Shown: piece by piece, positions 18,022 through 26,496 of the stretch
Position numbering within the stretch: the stretch's first letter is position 1
Layout: each line of letters opens with the position of its first letter
Assembly: GCA_902494345.1 (NCBI GenBank)
Contig: CABUSV010000010.1
Coordinates: forward strand, 1 to 64,000
DNA: 64,000 nucleotides
Reading direction: 5' to 3'
From: an uncultured Collinsella sp.
Lineage (GTDB): Bacteria > Actinomycetota > Coriobacteriia > Coriobacteriales > Coriobacteriaceae
Program-made: the position numbers and the translations under genes
The notes under the pieces: model-generated
Databases searched by the model: none
Told to the model about the DNA's origin: nothing
What the model saw: only the letters and a program-made list of their open reading frames with translations

Positions 18022-19260
18022 ATGTACGAGAACTATCGTATGCCGGGCGAGTTCGAGAAGCGCTCCAACGTCTATGTGACATGGCTTCCCGATTACATCC
18101 GTGCAGAGGGCTACGATAACCGCCAGCCCTGCGTTGACGTGATCAAGGCTCTGCTCGAGTATGGCGACGTTACGGTCAACCTCAATTGCGGCACCCCCGG
18201 CTCCTATGAGGAGGCTTGCTCGCGCCTGAAGGAGGAGGGGGTTGATCTCGATCGCATCGAGATCACGCAGTTCGAAGACTCCAACTTCTATGTCCGCGAC
18301 AACGGTCCCAGCATCATGGTCGACGACAAGGGCCATTCTTATATGGTCAACCCCGCTTGGACCTATTACGGCGTGTGGGACAAGAACTCCCCGGAGTGCC
18401 AGTCCGCACGTAAGGCAGCCGTTCACATGGCGGTTGCGCTCGGTTGCTTCGATATCGTCAATTCCGAAATGGTTTCGGAGGGCGGCGACCGCGAGTTTGA
18501 CGGTCACGGCACTCTGATCGCCATCGAGGACACGGAATGCCGCAAGCGTAATCCCGAGTTCACGAAAGAGGAAGTAGAGGCCGAGTATAAGCGCATCTAC
18601 AACCTCAACAAGGTTATCTGGCTTCCGCAGCCTATGCTCGAGGACGACGACTATCGACTGGGCATCCTCGACGAGAAGGAAGACGGAACTCCCGTCTTTG
18701 GCATGAGCTTTGCAGCTCACATTGATGAGATGTGTCGCTTTATCACTCCGAACAAGATTCTTCTTGCCGAGGTGTCCGATGAAGAGGCAGCCTCGAGCAA
18801 GGCTGGAGCAGAGTCTCGTCGCCGCATTGAGGCAGCCTGCGAGATCCTGAGCAACGAAACGGACTGGGAGGGCAAGCCCTTCGAGATCGTTCGTATGCCC
18901 ACCGCCGAGCCTATTGAAGTCGTTATCGCCCCTGGCGATGAAGATTACGAGCTCTATAAGGGCTTCATCGACGAAATGGGCGGCAAGTTTATGGATGGCA
19001 CCCCCTGGCCCGAGGGCCCCGTCCACTTCTACGCCGCAGCGAGCTACTGCAACTCCCTGATTTGCAACGGCGTCGTTCTTGGCCAGCGTTATTACCACGA
19101 GGGCATGAGCGAGGTCGTGAAAGAGAAGGATGAGCAGGCCAAGGCAGTTCTTGAGAGCTGCTTCCCCGATCGCAAAGTCATCATGATTGATTCCCTCGCG
19201 CTTAACCTGTCCGGCGGCGGCGTGCACTGCTGGACTAAGGACGTGGCGGCCAGTCGTTAG
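18022..19260 (+). CDS. Agmatine deiminase-like enzyme (guanidino deiminase)
   Basis: 412-aa member of the agmatine deiminase/PAD_porph family, which hydrolyses a guanidino group to a ureido group plus ammonia through a catalytic Cys. Visible features are an RDNGP segment, SEGGDREFDGHGT, the catalytic His context AAHIDEMCRF, and the C-terminal nucleophile motif GGGVHCWTKD. In typical AguA the last motif is GGGNIHCITQQ and EGG is followed by N, so the substrate pocket differs. The protein is also about 40 residues longer. The start is the ATG seven bases after AAGGA. It is first in an operon with a carbamoyltransferase and an MFS permease. Agmatine is the simplest substrate; another guanidino compound is equally possible. 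Confidence 0.85.
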   Translation: MYENYRMPGEFEKRSNVYVTWLPDYIRAEGYDNRQPCVDVIKALLEYGDVTVNLNCGTPGSYEEACSRLKEEGVDLDRIEITQFEDSNFYVRDNGPSIMVDDKGHSYMVNPAWTYYGVWDKNSPECQSARKAAVHMAVALGCFDIVNSEMVSEGGDREFDGHGTLIAIEDTECRKRNPEFTKEEVEAEYKRIYNLNKVIWLPQPMLEDDDYRLGILDEKEDGTPVFGMSFAAHIDEMCRFITPNKILLAEVSDEEAASSKAGAESRRRIEAACEILSNETDWEGKPFEIVRMPTAEPIEVVIAPGDEDYELYKGFIDEMGGKFMDGTPWPEGPVHFYAAASYCNSLICNGVVLGQRYYHEGMSEVVKEKDEQAKAVLESCFPDRKVIMIDSLALNLSGGGVHCWTKDVAASR

Positions 19261-19383
19261 TGAGCCTTAGAGCCTGCGCTCTTTGGCTTAGGCGCCACAT
19301 GTACCGCTCCCCGAGGGATATCCGTGTTTTCCTCGGGGACACATTCAACAATAATTTTGATAATAATTCGAAAGGAAATAGGC

Positions 19384-20448
19384 ATGAACAACAGCCTCCG
19401 CGGTCGCGACTACATCAACATCCATGATCTCTCCTCCGAGGATTTCCGCTATCTCATCGATCTTGCCTGGAACCTTAAGGCTCAGAAGAAGTCTGGTGTC
19501 GACCAGCGCTACTTCCCCGGCAAAAACGTCCTCGCCAACTTTGAGTGGGGCTCGACCCGTACTCGTTGCGCATTCGAGACCTCCTGCAATGATTTGGGCA
19601 TGGGCTTCACTTATCTGACCAACTCCCACATGGGTGACTGCGAGACCGTCAAGGATGCCATGCGCGTCTTTAACGGCATGTACGATCTCATCGTCTACCG
19701 CGCACAGAAGGACGAGCAGTTCCTCTATGACGTCGCTGACCTGGTTGACATCCCGGTCATCAATGCCCTTACTCTCGGCGATCACCCGACTCAGATGCTC
19801 GCTGACGCTCTTACGATGGAAGAGCAATGGGGCGGTCTGCGTACGAGCCGCGGCAAGAAGATGGCTTTCGTTGGCAACTGCGCCGGCGCCCCAGTGTGGT
19901 ATGGCCGTCTGTGCGCTATGCTCGACATGGACTTCCTCGCCATCGGCCCCGACGACCTCCGTCATCAGATGTGCAAGGAAATGATCGAAGAGGTGGAGGC
20001 CTGCTACGCCAAGTACGCTCCCAATAGGACCTTTACCATCACCTCTGACCTCGATGCCCTGGATGGCGTTGACGTTATCGTTACCGAGGAGTGGCGCTAC
20101 ATCAACCCCGAGTGCGGAGAAGAGGTTCTGGATCCCGACGACTACAACTCCTGGTTGGGCGATGCCGAGTCTCTGTACCCCTATCGCGTCACCAGCGAGC
20201 TGTGCAAGCGCACCAACAATCCCGACATCTTCTGCATGCATGAGCTTCCCTCTGTCCACAACGCGGATCACCGTGTTGGCAAGATGCTCCTCGACCAGTG
20301 CAAGAACGACCTTCATAGCGAGATCATCACCGAGGGTTTCGAGATTGCCGACGAGTGCTTTGAGGCCAACGCTTCGGTCATCTTCCGTGAGGCAGAGAAC
20401 CGTCAGCACACCATCAAGGCCGTTATGTGTGCCCTTCTGGGTCTCTAG
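19384..20448 (+). CDS. Atypical ornithine/putrescine carbamoyltransferase-like enzyme
   Basis: 354-aa aspartate/ornithine carbamoyltransferase superfamily protein. The carbamoyl-phosphate site is intact: GSTRTRCAFE at about residue 57 and HPTQMLADAL at about 135. The amino-acceptor motif, HCLPA in ornithine and putrescine enzymes, reads HELPSVHN, so Glu replaces the Cys that contacts the amine. After the deiminase it would phosphorolyse the carbamoylated product to carbamoyl phosphate and an amine, as in the agmatine deiminase pathway. No carbamate kinase is adjacent. AAAGGAAATAGGC precedes the ATG. Substrate uncertain. Confidence 0.85.
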   Translation: MNNSLRGRDYINIHDLSSEDFRYLIDLAWNLKAQKKSGVDQRYFPGKNVLANFEWGSTRTRCAFETSCNDLGMGFTYLTNSHMGDCETVKDAMRVFNGMYDLIVYRAQKDEQFLYDVADLVDIPVINALTLGDHPTQMLADALTMEEQWGGLRTSRGKKMAFVGNCAGAPVWYGRLCAMLDMDFLAIGPDDLRHQMCKEMIEEVEACYAKYAPNRTFTITSDLDALDGVDVIVTEEWRYINPECGEEVLDPDDYNSWLGDAESLYPYRVTSELCKRTNNPDIFCMHELPSVHNADHRVGKMLLDQCKNDLHSEIITEGFEIADECFEANASVIFREAENRQHTIKAVMCALLGL

Positions 20449-20459
20449 GAGCTGCGTCA

Positions 20460-21725
20460 ATGGAAAATGCAAAGTTAAAGAGCAGCAAGGTTTACGCATG
20501 GGTTCTCGTAATCGCGCTCGGCCTTATGTCTGCCGGCACGACCGGATCCTATAGCGTCATCGCGGGCTCCTTCGTCGCACCCGTGTGCGAGGAGTTCGGG
20601 TTTGACTATTCCATCTTCTCGTATTACTTCACCGCAACGCTCATTGGTCTTGCGGCAGCTCTTCCGTTTGTCGGAAAACTCATTCCCAAGGTCGTTGGCA
20701 AGGTTTGGCTCCCCGTTGTCGAGCTTATTTTGCTCGCTGCCGGCGCAGGCATGGCCTTCTACACCGAAGTCTGGATGTTCATCGCCGCTGGCGCCCTGAT
20801 TGGCGTTTGCTTCGCCTTCACCACCGGCGTCGCTATGTCCGACGTTATTGACCAGTGGTTCAAAAAATCTGGTGGCCTGGCAATCGGTCTCGCTTGGGCA
20901 GTGAACTCGATTTACATGCTCATCATGAGTCCCGTCATCACCTCTGTCATCGAGGCCGCTGGCTGGAGAACTGGTTATCTGGTGCTCGCCGGTGTTTCCG
21001 CAGTGCTCATTCTCCCAGCTTCCATTCTGATCATCCGCTACAAGCCTCAGGACAAGGGCATGCTGCCCTATGGCTACGTCGAGGGCGAGACGGTCACCGA
21101 GACCGAGGAGACGACCGAGGATAGCACGCGTGGCGTTAGCTATGCGCGCGCCATTAAGTCGCCTGCCTTCTTCTTCTGCATCGGCTTCCTCTGTCTCGTT
21201 CAGCTCACTTGCTGCATGAACCAGCTCTTCCCGACGTATGCTTCCGAGGTTGGTTTTAGCCCCATGGTGGGCGGCTTCATGGTATCCGCTGCATCGCTCT
21301 TCGATCTGTTCCTCAATCCGATCGTCGGCACCACTTGCGATAAGTTCGGCAGCACGAAGGCCATTCTGGGCTGGCTCGCTGTCTCCATCCTCTCCTTTGT
21401 CATGCTCATGATGAGCAGCGGCAACTCGACGCTCAGCATCCTCGCAGCAGGCGTGAACGACGTAATGTACGTCATCGCTGGCACTGCCCTGACCGTTTTG
21501 GTTATGGATGTCTTTGGCTCCCGCGATTTCGGTCGCATCTTCGCGCTGATCTGCTCCGTGGGCTATATCGTCGGCGCCTTTGGCATGCCCGTTATGATGA
21601 AGGTCTATGAGCTTGTCGGCTCCTTCCAGGGCGTCTTCATCTTCTGCATCGCGTGCAACGTTATTATCGGCCTGTTCTTGCTGCTGGCAAAAAAGACTGG
21701 TAAGAACCTCTCCTGGGACGAATAG
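20460..21725 (+). CDS. MFS transporter, paralogue 2
   Basis: 421-aa twelve-helix permease, closely related to the protein at 15800-17080 along its full length. The ATG lies nine bases after AGGAG and only 11 bp after the carbamoyltransferase stop, so it is the third gene of the deiminase operon. The middle cytoplasmic loop is acidic and Thr/Glu-rich (ETVTETEETTED), a clear difference from paralogue 1. It probably imports the guanidino substrate or exchanges it for the amine product, taking the place of the APC-type antiporter of classical agmatine clusters. Confidence 0.88.
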   Translation: MENAKLKSSKVYAWVLVIALGLMSAGTTGSYSVIAGSFVAPVCEEFGFDYSIFSYYFTATLIGLAAALPFVGKLIPKVVGKVWLPVVELILLAAGAGMAFYTEVWMFIAAGALIGVCFAFTTGVAMSDVIDQWFKKSGGLAIGLAWAVNSIYMLIMSPVITSVIEAAGWRTGYLVLAGVSAVLILPASILIIRYKPQDKGMLPYGYVEGETVTETEETTEDSTRGVSYARAIKSPAFFFCIGFLCLVQLTCCMNQLFPTYASEVGFSPMVGGFMVSAASLFDLFLNPIVGTTCDKFGSTKAILGWLAVSILSFVMLMMSSGNSTLSILAAGVNDVMYVIAGTALTVLVMDVFGSRDFGRIFALICSVGYIVGAFGMPVMMKVYELVGSFQGVFIFCIACNVIIGLFLLLAKKTGKNLSWDE

Positions 21726-21809
21726 TTCGATTCGTCTTAGACATACGCTGTAGGGCTTAACCTGCAGCCGCTTTGGGGCATCGACTAACATCGGTGTCCT
21801 TTTTCATCG

Positions 21810-21842
21810 AATGTGACAAAGGAGCAGCCATTTTGTCACATT
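21810..21842. repeat. Dispersed palindrome, TGTGACAAAG type
   Basis: AATGTGACAAA pairs with TTTTGTCACATT around a 10-nt centre. Same family as the repeats at 15626 and 22124. Confidence 0.65.
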
Positions 21843-21857
21843 GAGTGGCATGTAAAT

Positions 21858-22040
21858 CGAGGTCTAATACTTTTCCGAGAAGTGAACGGCCATACTTGGA
21901 CCTCCGAAGCATCGACATTTTTAGACGTCAAACCCGCAGGATTTGGCTGGCAAAACCGCAGGAAATTGCATCTCGAAAGTGCCGATGCTTCGGGGGCCCG
22001 TTTTCACTCGTTCACTTCTCGGGAAAAGTATTAGACCTCG
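21858..22040. repeat. 183-bp hairpin element, copy 1
   Basis: The ends are near-perfect 31-bp inverted repeats containing TTTTCCGAGAAGTGAACG, extended outward by GGTCTAATAC and its complement. An inner stem (CCGAAGCATCG with CGATGCTTCGG) follows. The apical part carries CCGCAGGATTT and GGCAAAACCGCAGGAA. There is no open frame. A second copy lies at 55532-55703 with different outer bases that still pair, so the fold seems to be what is conserved. Confidence 0.8.
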
Positions 22041-22123
22041 TTGTATGGGGTGCGGCTGGAGGGTGGTCATCGTTCAGTAGCTACCTCTTCCTTGTGAATC
22101 GCCTGAAGCGCAAGGCATAATGC

Positions 22124-22155
22124 ATGTGACAAAGGGACGGCCCCTTTGTTGTGTT
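22124..22155. repeat. Dispersed palindrome, TGTGACAAAG type
   Basis: ATGTGACAAAGGG and CCCCTTTGTTGTGTT form an imperfect palindrome 18 bp upstream of the dus start. Third member of the family in this window. Confidence 0.65.
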
Positions 22156-22173
22156 GATATGAGAGAAGAGTAG

Positions 22174-23127
22174 ATGATCCTTTCGCTGGCCCCCATGGAG
22201 GGGATTACCGGGCATGTGTTCCGTCGCGTGCATGCGGAGTGCTTCGGTGCGCTCGATTGCTATTACACGCCATTTTTGCCGCCGCCGCGGGTGGGAAACC
22301 GCTTTGGCGGCAAGGCGTTTAAGGAGATCGATCCTGCCAATAACCAGGGGCTCAACGTGGTGCCTCAGCTGATGTCCAAGAACGCGGACGAGTTTGTGTG
22401 GGCGGCACAGGTGCTCGCTGACATGGGCTACCGCGAGGTCAATCTCAACTTGGGTTGCCCTTCGGGAACGGTTGTCGCCAAGGGCAAGGGCTCGGGTTTC
22501 TTGCGCAATCTCGACGAGCTCGAGGCGTTCTTAAGCGATGTGTGCGAGCGGTCGCCGTTGCCGGTATCGGTCAAAACTAGGCTGGGGCTCGAGGACGACG
22601 ACGAGTATGAGCGCGTGCTCGATCTGTATTGCCGCATGCCGCTAACAGAGCTGATCGTGCATCCGCGCGTACAGAAGGACCGTTATACAGGCTCACCGCG
22701 CAAAGAGTTCTATGGCGAGACGCTGGAACGTGCGCCGTTTCCGGTGGCATACAACGGCGATATTTTTGATCTTGAGGATATGGATGCGCTGGTGGAGGCC
22801 TATCCCGGGACACGCCATGTGATGCTGGGGCGTGGCTTGCTTGCGAATCCCGCTCTCGCTCGCATGGTCAAGGGCGGCCCTGCTGCCACGGCAGCCGAAC
22901 TGCAGCGTTTCCACGACACGCTGTTTGCGGCCTATGCAGAAGAGATTGGCGGTAACGCGGTCTTTCGTATGAAGGAGTGGTGGTTCTACGCCAAGTGCGC
23001 TTTCGTCGACCCCGCTACCGTTCACAAGCTCGTACGTAAGACCAAAAAGGTCGACGAATACCGCGCCGCCGTCGAGCGGGTCTTTCGCGAGCAGCCACTC
23101 GCACCCATAGCTCGCTTCCGCGGCTAG
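22174..23127 (+). CDS. dus: tRNA-dihydrouridine synthase
   Basis: 317-aa flavoprotein that reduces uridine to dihydrouridine in tRNA using NADPH. It begins with the family start LAPMEGITGHVFRR. It contains NLNLGCPSGTVV with the catalytic Cys, KTRLGL, the FMN-phosphate segment YNGDIFD and VMLGRGLLANP. The length fits the Dus family, and the enzyme resembles the short DusC-like group. The ATG has only a weak AGAAGAG upstream. It is monocistronic, between hairpin repeats. Confidence 0.9.
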   Translation: MILSLAPMEGITGHVFRRVHAECFGALDCYYTPFLPPPRVGNRFGGKAFKEIDPANNQGLNVVPQLMSKNADEFVWAAQVLADMGYREVNLNLGCPSGTVVAKGKGSGFLRNLDELEAFLSDVCERSPLPVSVKTRLGLEDDDEYERVLDLYCRMPLTELIVHPRVQKDRYTGSPRKEFYGETLERAPFPVAYNGDIFDLEDMDALVEAYPGTRHVMLGRGLLANPALARMVKGGPAATAAELQRFHDTLFAAYAEEIGGNAVFRMKEWWFYAKCAFVDPATVHKLVRKTKKVDEYRAAVERVFREQPLAPIARFRG

Positions 23128-23133
23128 TTAGAC

Positions 23134-23179
23134 ATCGGGGACGTTCTTTAGCGACTAGTCATTTAAGAACGTCCCCGAT
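23134..23179. repeat. Dispersed hairpin, GGGGACGTTCTT type
   Basis: ATCGGGGACGTTCTT and AAGAACGTCCCCGAT flank a 16-nt loop containing GACTAGTC. Related copies sit at 34403-34497, and half-copies at about 23883 and 24250. It lies 7 bp after dus and may double as a terminator. Confidence 0.75.
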
Positions 23180-23250
23180 GACTACCCGCAAAAACTGTAC
23201 ACCAGCATCCAAAGATGTCGAAAGATGTCGACTTTGGATGCTGGCGTATA
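23178..23250. repeat. Direct-repeat hairpin element, copy 1
   Basis: The segment ATGACTACCCGCAAAA followed by the hairpin ACACCAGCATCCAAAG...CTTTGGATGCTGG is repeated almost identically at 24261-24336. It is non-coding and has no U-tract after the stem. Confidence 0.75.
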
Positions 23251-23276
23251 TGTTTGGGTCGGCGGGGGAGTTGAGT

Positions 23277-23543
23277 TTAGGCAATCATTGCATCGAGCGT
23301 GATGAGCTCCCTGAGTCGCTCCGTGCGTGTTTGCCCATGGCGCTTTGCTTTTGCGTCAAAGGCTTCAAGGACCGATTCGCCCACACGTGCCGATAAAACA
23401 ACGCTTGGCTCATCGGAGATCGACGGCCTTCCCAGCTTGATGGTGCGACCCTTCGGCCATTCATCTTTTTCGTATGCCTCTGCGGCTTTCTCCAACTCTC
23501 CGGGGGCAAACCCCATCATTTTTTCGAGCTGCTTAGCGTCCAT
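23277..23543 (-). CDS. Ribbon-helix-helix antitoxin-like protein
   Basis: 88-aa protein whose C-terminal half (SVVLSARVGESVLEAFDAKA, then TRTERLRELI) is a ribbon-helix-helix DNA-binding segment of the CopG/MetJ type, as in many antitoxins. The N-terminal half is helical and acidic. The start is the ATG five bases after TAGGAG; 25 more upstream codons are open but lack a ribosome-binding site. No toxin gene adjoins it on either side, so it may be an orphan antitoxin or a lone repressor. Confidence 0.65.
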   Translation of the reverse strand: MDAKQLEKMMGFAPGELEKAAEAYEKDEWPKGRTIKLGRPSISDEPSVVLSARVGESVLEAFDAKAKRHGQTRTERLRELITLDAMIA

Positions 23544-23946
23544 AGCGTCTCCTATCGATCGGCATAATGTCGAGCACAGGTCAACGGATAATCTTTTTGT
23601 ATACAGTCTTGCAGACAAAAAAACAAACAGTTTATCAGGCTAATTAGCTTGTTTTGACCCGCGTGTTCGATAGAAAATGAGCATTGACGGCTTCGATACT
23701 CCTTTGCTTTTCAGCCTGGAATTTGGATGCTCATTGAACTTCCGGAGGGGAGCGCTTTATTAAGCTATCGAGATTCTGGGCAGGAGCTCTCACTGGTCTT
23801 CGATAATGGGACCAGCTTAATTCGCGACACAGTGTGTCGCGAATGGGAGTAGTCGTTAGGTGTCCTTCAATGGCTAATCATATAAGAACGTCCAAGTGCC
23901 GGATTTTGTCATTTAGTGTCGTCCTCAGCGGCTATTCTGGAGGGTC

Positions 23947-24176
23947 GTGGTCAAAAAAGGGCAAATATGAGTACTGTTGCCATTATAGTTGCATTTATTT
24001 TGCTATAAATAGTAACTCCTGATGAGATTTGTTCCCATTAGGAGCTACTTTTATTGAACATATGAGGAGAAATAGCGTCGTCTACGGACGTATGGAACGT
24101 TGAATAGCTCCTGAAGTGATCAAAATCGCTGCTACTAAACAGGTAGCAGTACTCATATTTGCCCTTTTTTGACCAC
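23947..24176. mobile_element. 230-bp MITE-like element
   Basis: Perfect 30-bp terminal inverted repeats, starting GTGGTCAAAAAAGGGCAAAT at the left and ending in its complement at the right. The similarity continues imperfectly outward (GAGGG on the left, CCCTC on the right). The interior is AT-rich and non-coding, with a small hairpin CTCCT...AGGAG. No clear target-site duplication is visible. The 837-bp gap 23544-24380 otherwise holds only repeat fragments. Confidence 0.8.
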
Positions 24177-24260
24177 AGCCCTCTCGGAAACCCTTTCCAG
24201 AGGCGTCAAACAGCCATAATCCAAAGGTCGCCTCAAACAATTAGCCGGTTAAGAGCGTCC

Positions 24261-24336
24261 ATGACTACCCGCAAAAGCTGTACACCAGCATCCAAAGATG
24301 TCGAAAAATGTCGACTTTGGATGCTGGTGTACATGT
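24261..24336. repeat. Direct-repeat hairpin element, copy 2
   Basis: Near-identical to 23178-23250. The stem here is extended to GTACACCAGCATCCAAAG with CTTTGGATGCTGGTGTAC, so two outer bases are paired that are mismatched in copy 1. Confidence 0.75.
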
Positions 24337-24380
24337 TTAGGCCGTATGGGGTGGGGTCTTGGACGGACGGGATGCGCGTA

Positions 24381-24626
24381 CTAGAGCAGGTTCTCCTGTA
24401 CCCATGCGATGATGTCACTCGATTCGTAGAGTGGCTTGCCGTCGATGAACAGGCAGGGAACCTGGCGTTTTCCGCCGACGGCGATGAGCGTCTGCTCGGC
24501 TTCGGGGTCGGTCGAGATATTGCGCTCGGGAATGGTCACGCCGTTATCGGCCAAAAAGCGCTTGACCTTTATACAATACGGGCAGCCAGTCATAACGTAG
24601 AGCACGAGCTCATGATCAGTAGCCAT
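24381..24626 (-). CDS. Glutaredoxin
   Basis: 81-aa thiol-disulfide oxidoreductase. The active site GCPYCIKVKRFL lies at about residues 14-25, then VPCLFIDGKPLYES with the cis-Pro and glutathione-site region. It is the usual single-domain size. The start is the ATG (MATDHELV) preceded by TTGGAG. The genome probably uses mycothiol or bacillithiol-independent thiols, so the electron donor is uncertain. It is followed convergently by nothing; the XRE/TipAS gene lies 51 bp upstream on the same strand. Confidence 0.9.
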   Translation of the reverse strand: MATDHELVLYVMTGCPYCIKVKRFLADNGVTIPERNISTDPEAEQTLIAVGGKRQVPCLFIDGKPLYESSDIIAWVQENLL

Positions 24627-24677
24627 AGGTCTCCAATCGGTTGAAGTTTTGATTGAAATACCCAAAGCAGCCGCGGT

Positions 24678-25505
24678 CTATGCGCGCGTCAACGACGACT
24701 CGATGGCCTGGACCAGAAACGCCGTGGCTCCGGTGCCGCAGGGCTTGTCGTAGTAGTCAACAAAGCGCTGATCGGCAAGATAGCCGTGGGCGAGGCCCAG
24801 GTATGCTTCGTCTTGGGGCTCGCGTCCCCAGTTAAGGGCAATCCATCGACGGTGCATTGCGACAAGTTTGTGGGCCTCGTTGCTCCCTGGGTCGCCAATG
24901 CCCATGGCAATCGAGAGTTGACCCAGAATAGCGCGTTCAAGTTCCTTCATGTCGTTCCATGTCTCGGGGTCCATATCCAGCAGTGCTTCGTTTGCTGCAT
25001 CGATAGCCTCATCGCCATAGCGCACCCGCGCTTCGGAGCCGTAGCGCTCCTCGTTTTCCTGCACGGTGCGCCAGCGCTCCAGTTGCGGCAGGACGGCGCC
25101 CATGAGCGAGACGGCTTCGTCGAGCGACATGCCGGTGTTTTGCGCCAGCCGCGGGGCGCAATCCTCGATCATCGCCTCCATGGTGGTGTCGTAGGTGTAC
25201 TTGCCGTGGTCGTAGCACCACTTGCAGTAATAGTCGGTCGTGGCGCCCGTGGCATCGGTGCCGCAGTCGTTGGGCGTGAGTATCATGCCGCAGCTCTGGC
25301 AATAATGCTCGGGCATTTCGAGCAGGTGGGACAACGGCTCTCCGGTTACGGCGGCAATGAGCTTCATCATGTCGATGCCCGGGGTGACCTCGTCGCGCTC
25401 CCAACGGCTGACGGCTTGGCGCGTGACAAAGAGTTTGGCGGCGAGCTGCTCTTGGGTAAGGTGATGGGCGCGACGGATGGCAATGAGCTTTTCTGCAAAG
25501 GCCAT
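24678..25505 (-). CDS. XRE-family regulator with zinc ribbon and TipAS-like domain
   Basis: 275-aa three-part regulator. Residues 1-58 form an XRE helix-turn-helix (LTQEQLAAKLFVTRQAVSRWE, core AAKLFVTRQAVSRWE). Residues 68-100 form a zinc ribbon with CQSCG and CKWC. The C-terminal about 140 residues are helical and end DYYDKPCGTGATAFLVQAIE, typical of the TipAS antibiotic-recognition fold. In TipA this domain binds thiopeptide-like ligands, so this protein may sense peptides or drugs. GGAG lies before the ATG. The target is not visible locally. Confidence 0.85.
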   Translation of the reverse strand: MAFAEKLIAIRRAHHLTQEQLAAKLFVTRQAVSRWERDEVTPGIDMMKLIAAVTGEPLSHLLEMPEHYCQSCGMILTPNDCGTDATGATTDYYCKWCYDHGKYTYDTTMEAMIEDCAPRLAQNTGMSLDEAVSLMGAVLPQLERWRTVQENEERYGSEARVRYGDEAIDAANEALLDMDPETWNDMKELERAILGQLSIAMGIGDPGSNEAHKLVAMHRRWIALNWGREPQDEAYLGLAHGYLADQRFVDYYDKPCGTGATAFLVQAIESSLTRA

Positions 25506-25646
25506 AGCGGCTCCTTTCTGCTGGTTGATGGCTTAAGCATACGCGGCGGCAGGCGCCCTTCCAAGCAACCGTTGGTTGCATGACGGGGGATCACGGCGAA
25601 GAATTGCGCGCAACGTCCCACGCCTCCATGCCGTACAATGACCGGC

Positions 25647-26384
25647 ATGGAACCTATTGCACACATACATACCGACCTGCCGCAGAAGTTCGGCATTCCG
25701 CGCAACAGCTTTTTGGCGCCTCATCTGCAGGGACGCATCGTTTTTGAGCCGGAATTTGCCTCCAATGCAGCGGTTGAGGGTCTGGACTCCTTCTCTCACC
25801 TGTGGCTGCTGTGGCGCTTCGAAAACGGAACGCCCGGCGGCACGGCTAAGGACATAGTTGCCGATGCCAAGTCGCAGGACAGGTCCGGCACCAACGCAAA
25901 ATGGTCGAAAACTGTGCGTCCGCCGCGCCTGGGCGGAGCCGAGCGCGTGGGCGTCTTTGCCACGCGCAGCCCGTTTCGCCCTAATCCCATCGGTCTCACC
26001 TGCGTTAAGCTCGACCGCGTGGAGCTTACCGACGACGGCCCCATCATCCATGTGCTGGGAGCAGATCTGCGCGACGGCACGCCCATCTACGATATTAAGC
26101 CCTACATTCCGTTTGCGGACTGTCACCCGGATGCGACCGGCGGCTGGATTGAGGATGCTCCGTGGCAAGAGCTCGATGTTGAGTTTCCGCAAGCGCTACA
26201 GGATATGGTCCCGCCCGCAAAGCTCCCCGGCTTGGTCGAAGTCCTTCGCCAAGACCCACGCCGCGCAGGCAGCAAGCACGAGCCAAACCGCATTTACCAC
26301 TTGGCTTACGCCGGGCTCGACATATCGTTTACGGTCGATGAAACCCAGCTAACCGTAGTCGCCGTCAACGACGCGCGAGACTAA
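25647..26384 (+). CDS. trmO: tRNA N6-threonylcarbamoyladenosine methyltransferase TrmO
   Basis: 245-aa TsaA-like/UPF0066 protein. TrmO methylates t6A37 in tRNA-Thr using S-adenosylmethionine. Typical features are PIAHIHTDLPQKFGIPRN, then ATRSPFRPNPIGLTCVKL, the SAM-binding signature, and later DIKPYIPFAD. An in-frame ATG three codons upstream is equally possible, as neither has a Shine-Dalgarno. The C-terminal about 90 residues include HLAYAGLDISFTVDE, present in longer members. Confidence 0.88.
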   Translation: MEPIAHIHTDLPQKFGIPRNSFLAPHLQGRIVFEPEFASNAAVEGLDSFSHLWLLWRFENGTPGGTAKDIVADAKSQDRSGTNAKWSKTVRPPRLGGAERVGVFATRSPFRPNPIGLTCVKLDRVELTDDGPIIHVLGADLRDGTPIYDIKPYIPFADCHPDATGGWIEDAPWQELDVEFPQALQDMVPPAKLPGLVEVLRQDPRRAGSKHEPNRIYHLAYAGLDISFTVDETQLTVVAVNDARD

Positions 26385-26496
26385 CCAGCCATTCGCCCGC
26401 ACCCGTCAAATTAAGCGCCAAACCCCGCGCCAAAACCGCCCGTGCTGGTGGACAATAGCGCCTATCGAAACAGTCTACTTTGCACGGGGGTCCAGC

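Noticed and set aside
20475..21791. 438-codon minus-strand frame over the second MFS gene
   Set aside because: Antisense shadow; no ribosome site and no domain-like sequence.
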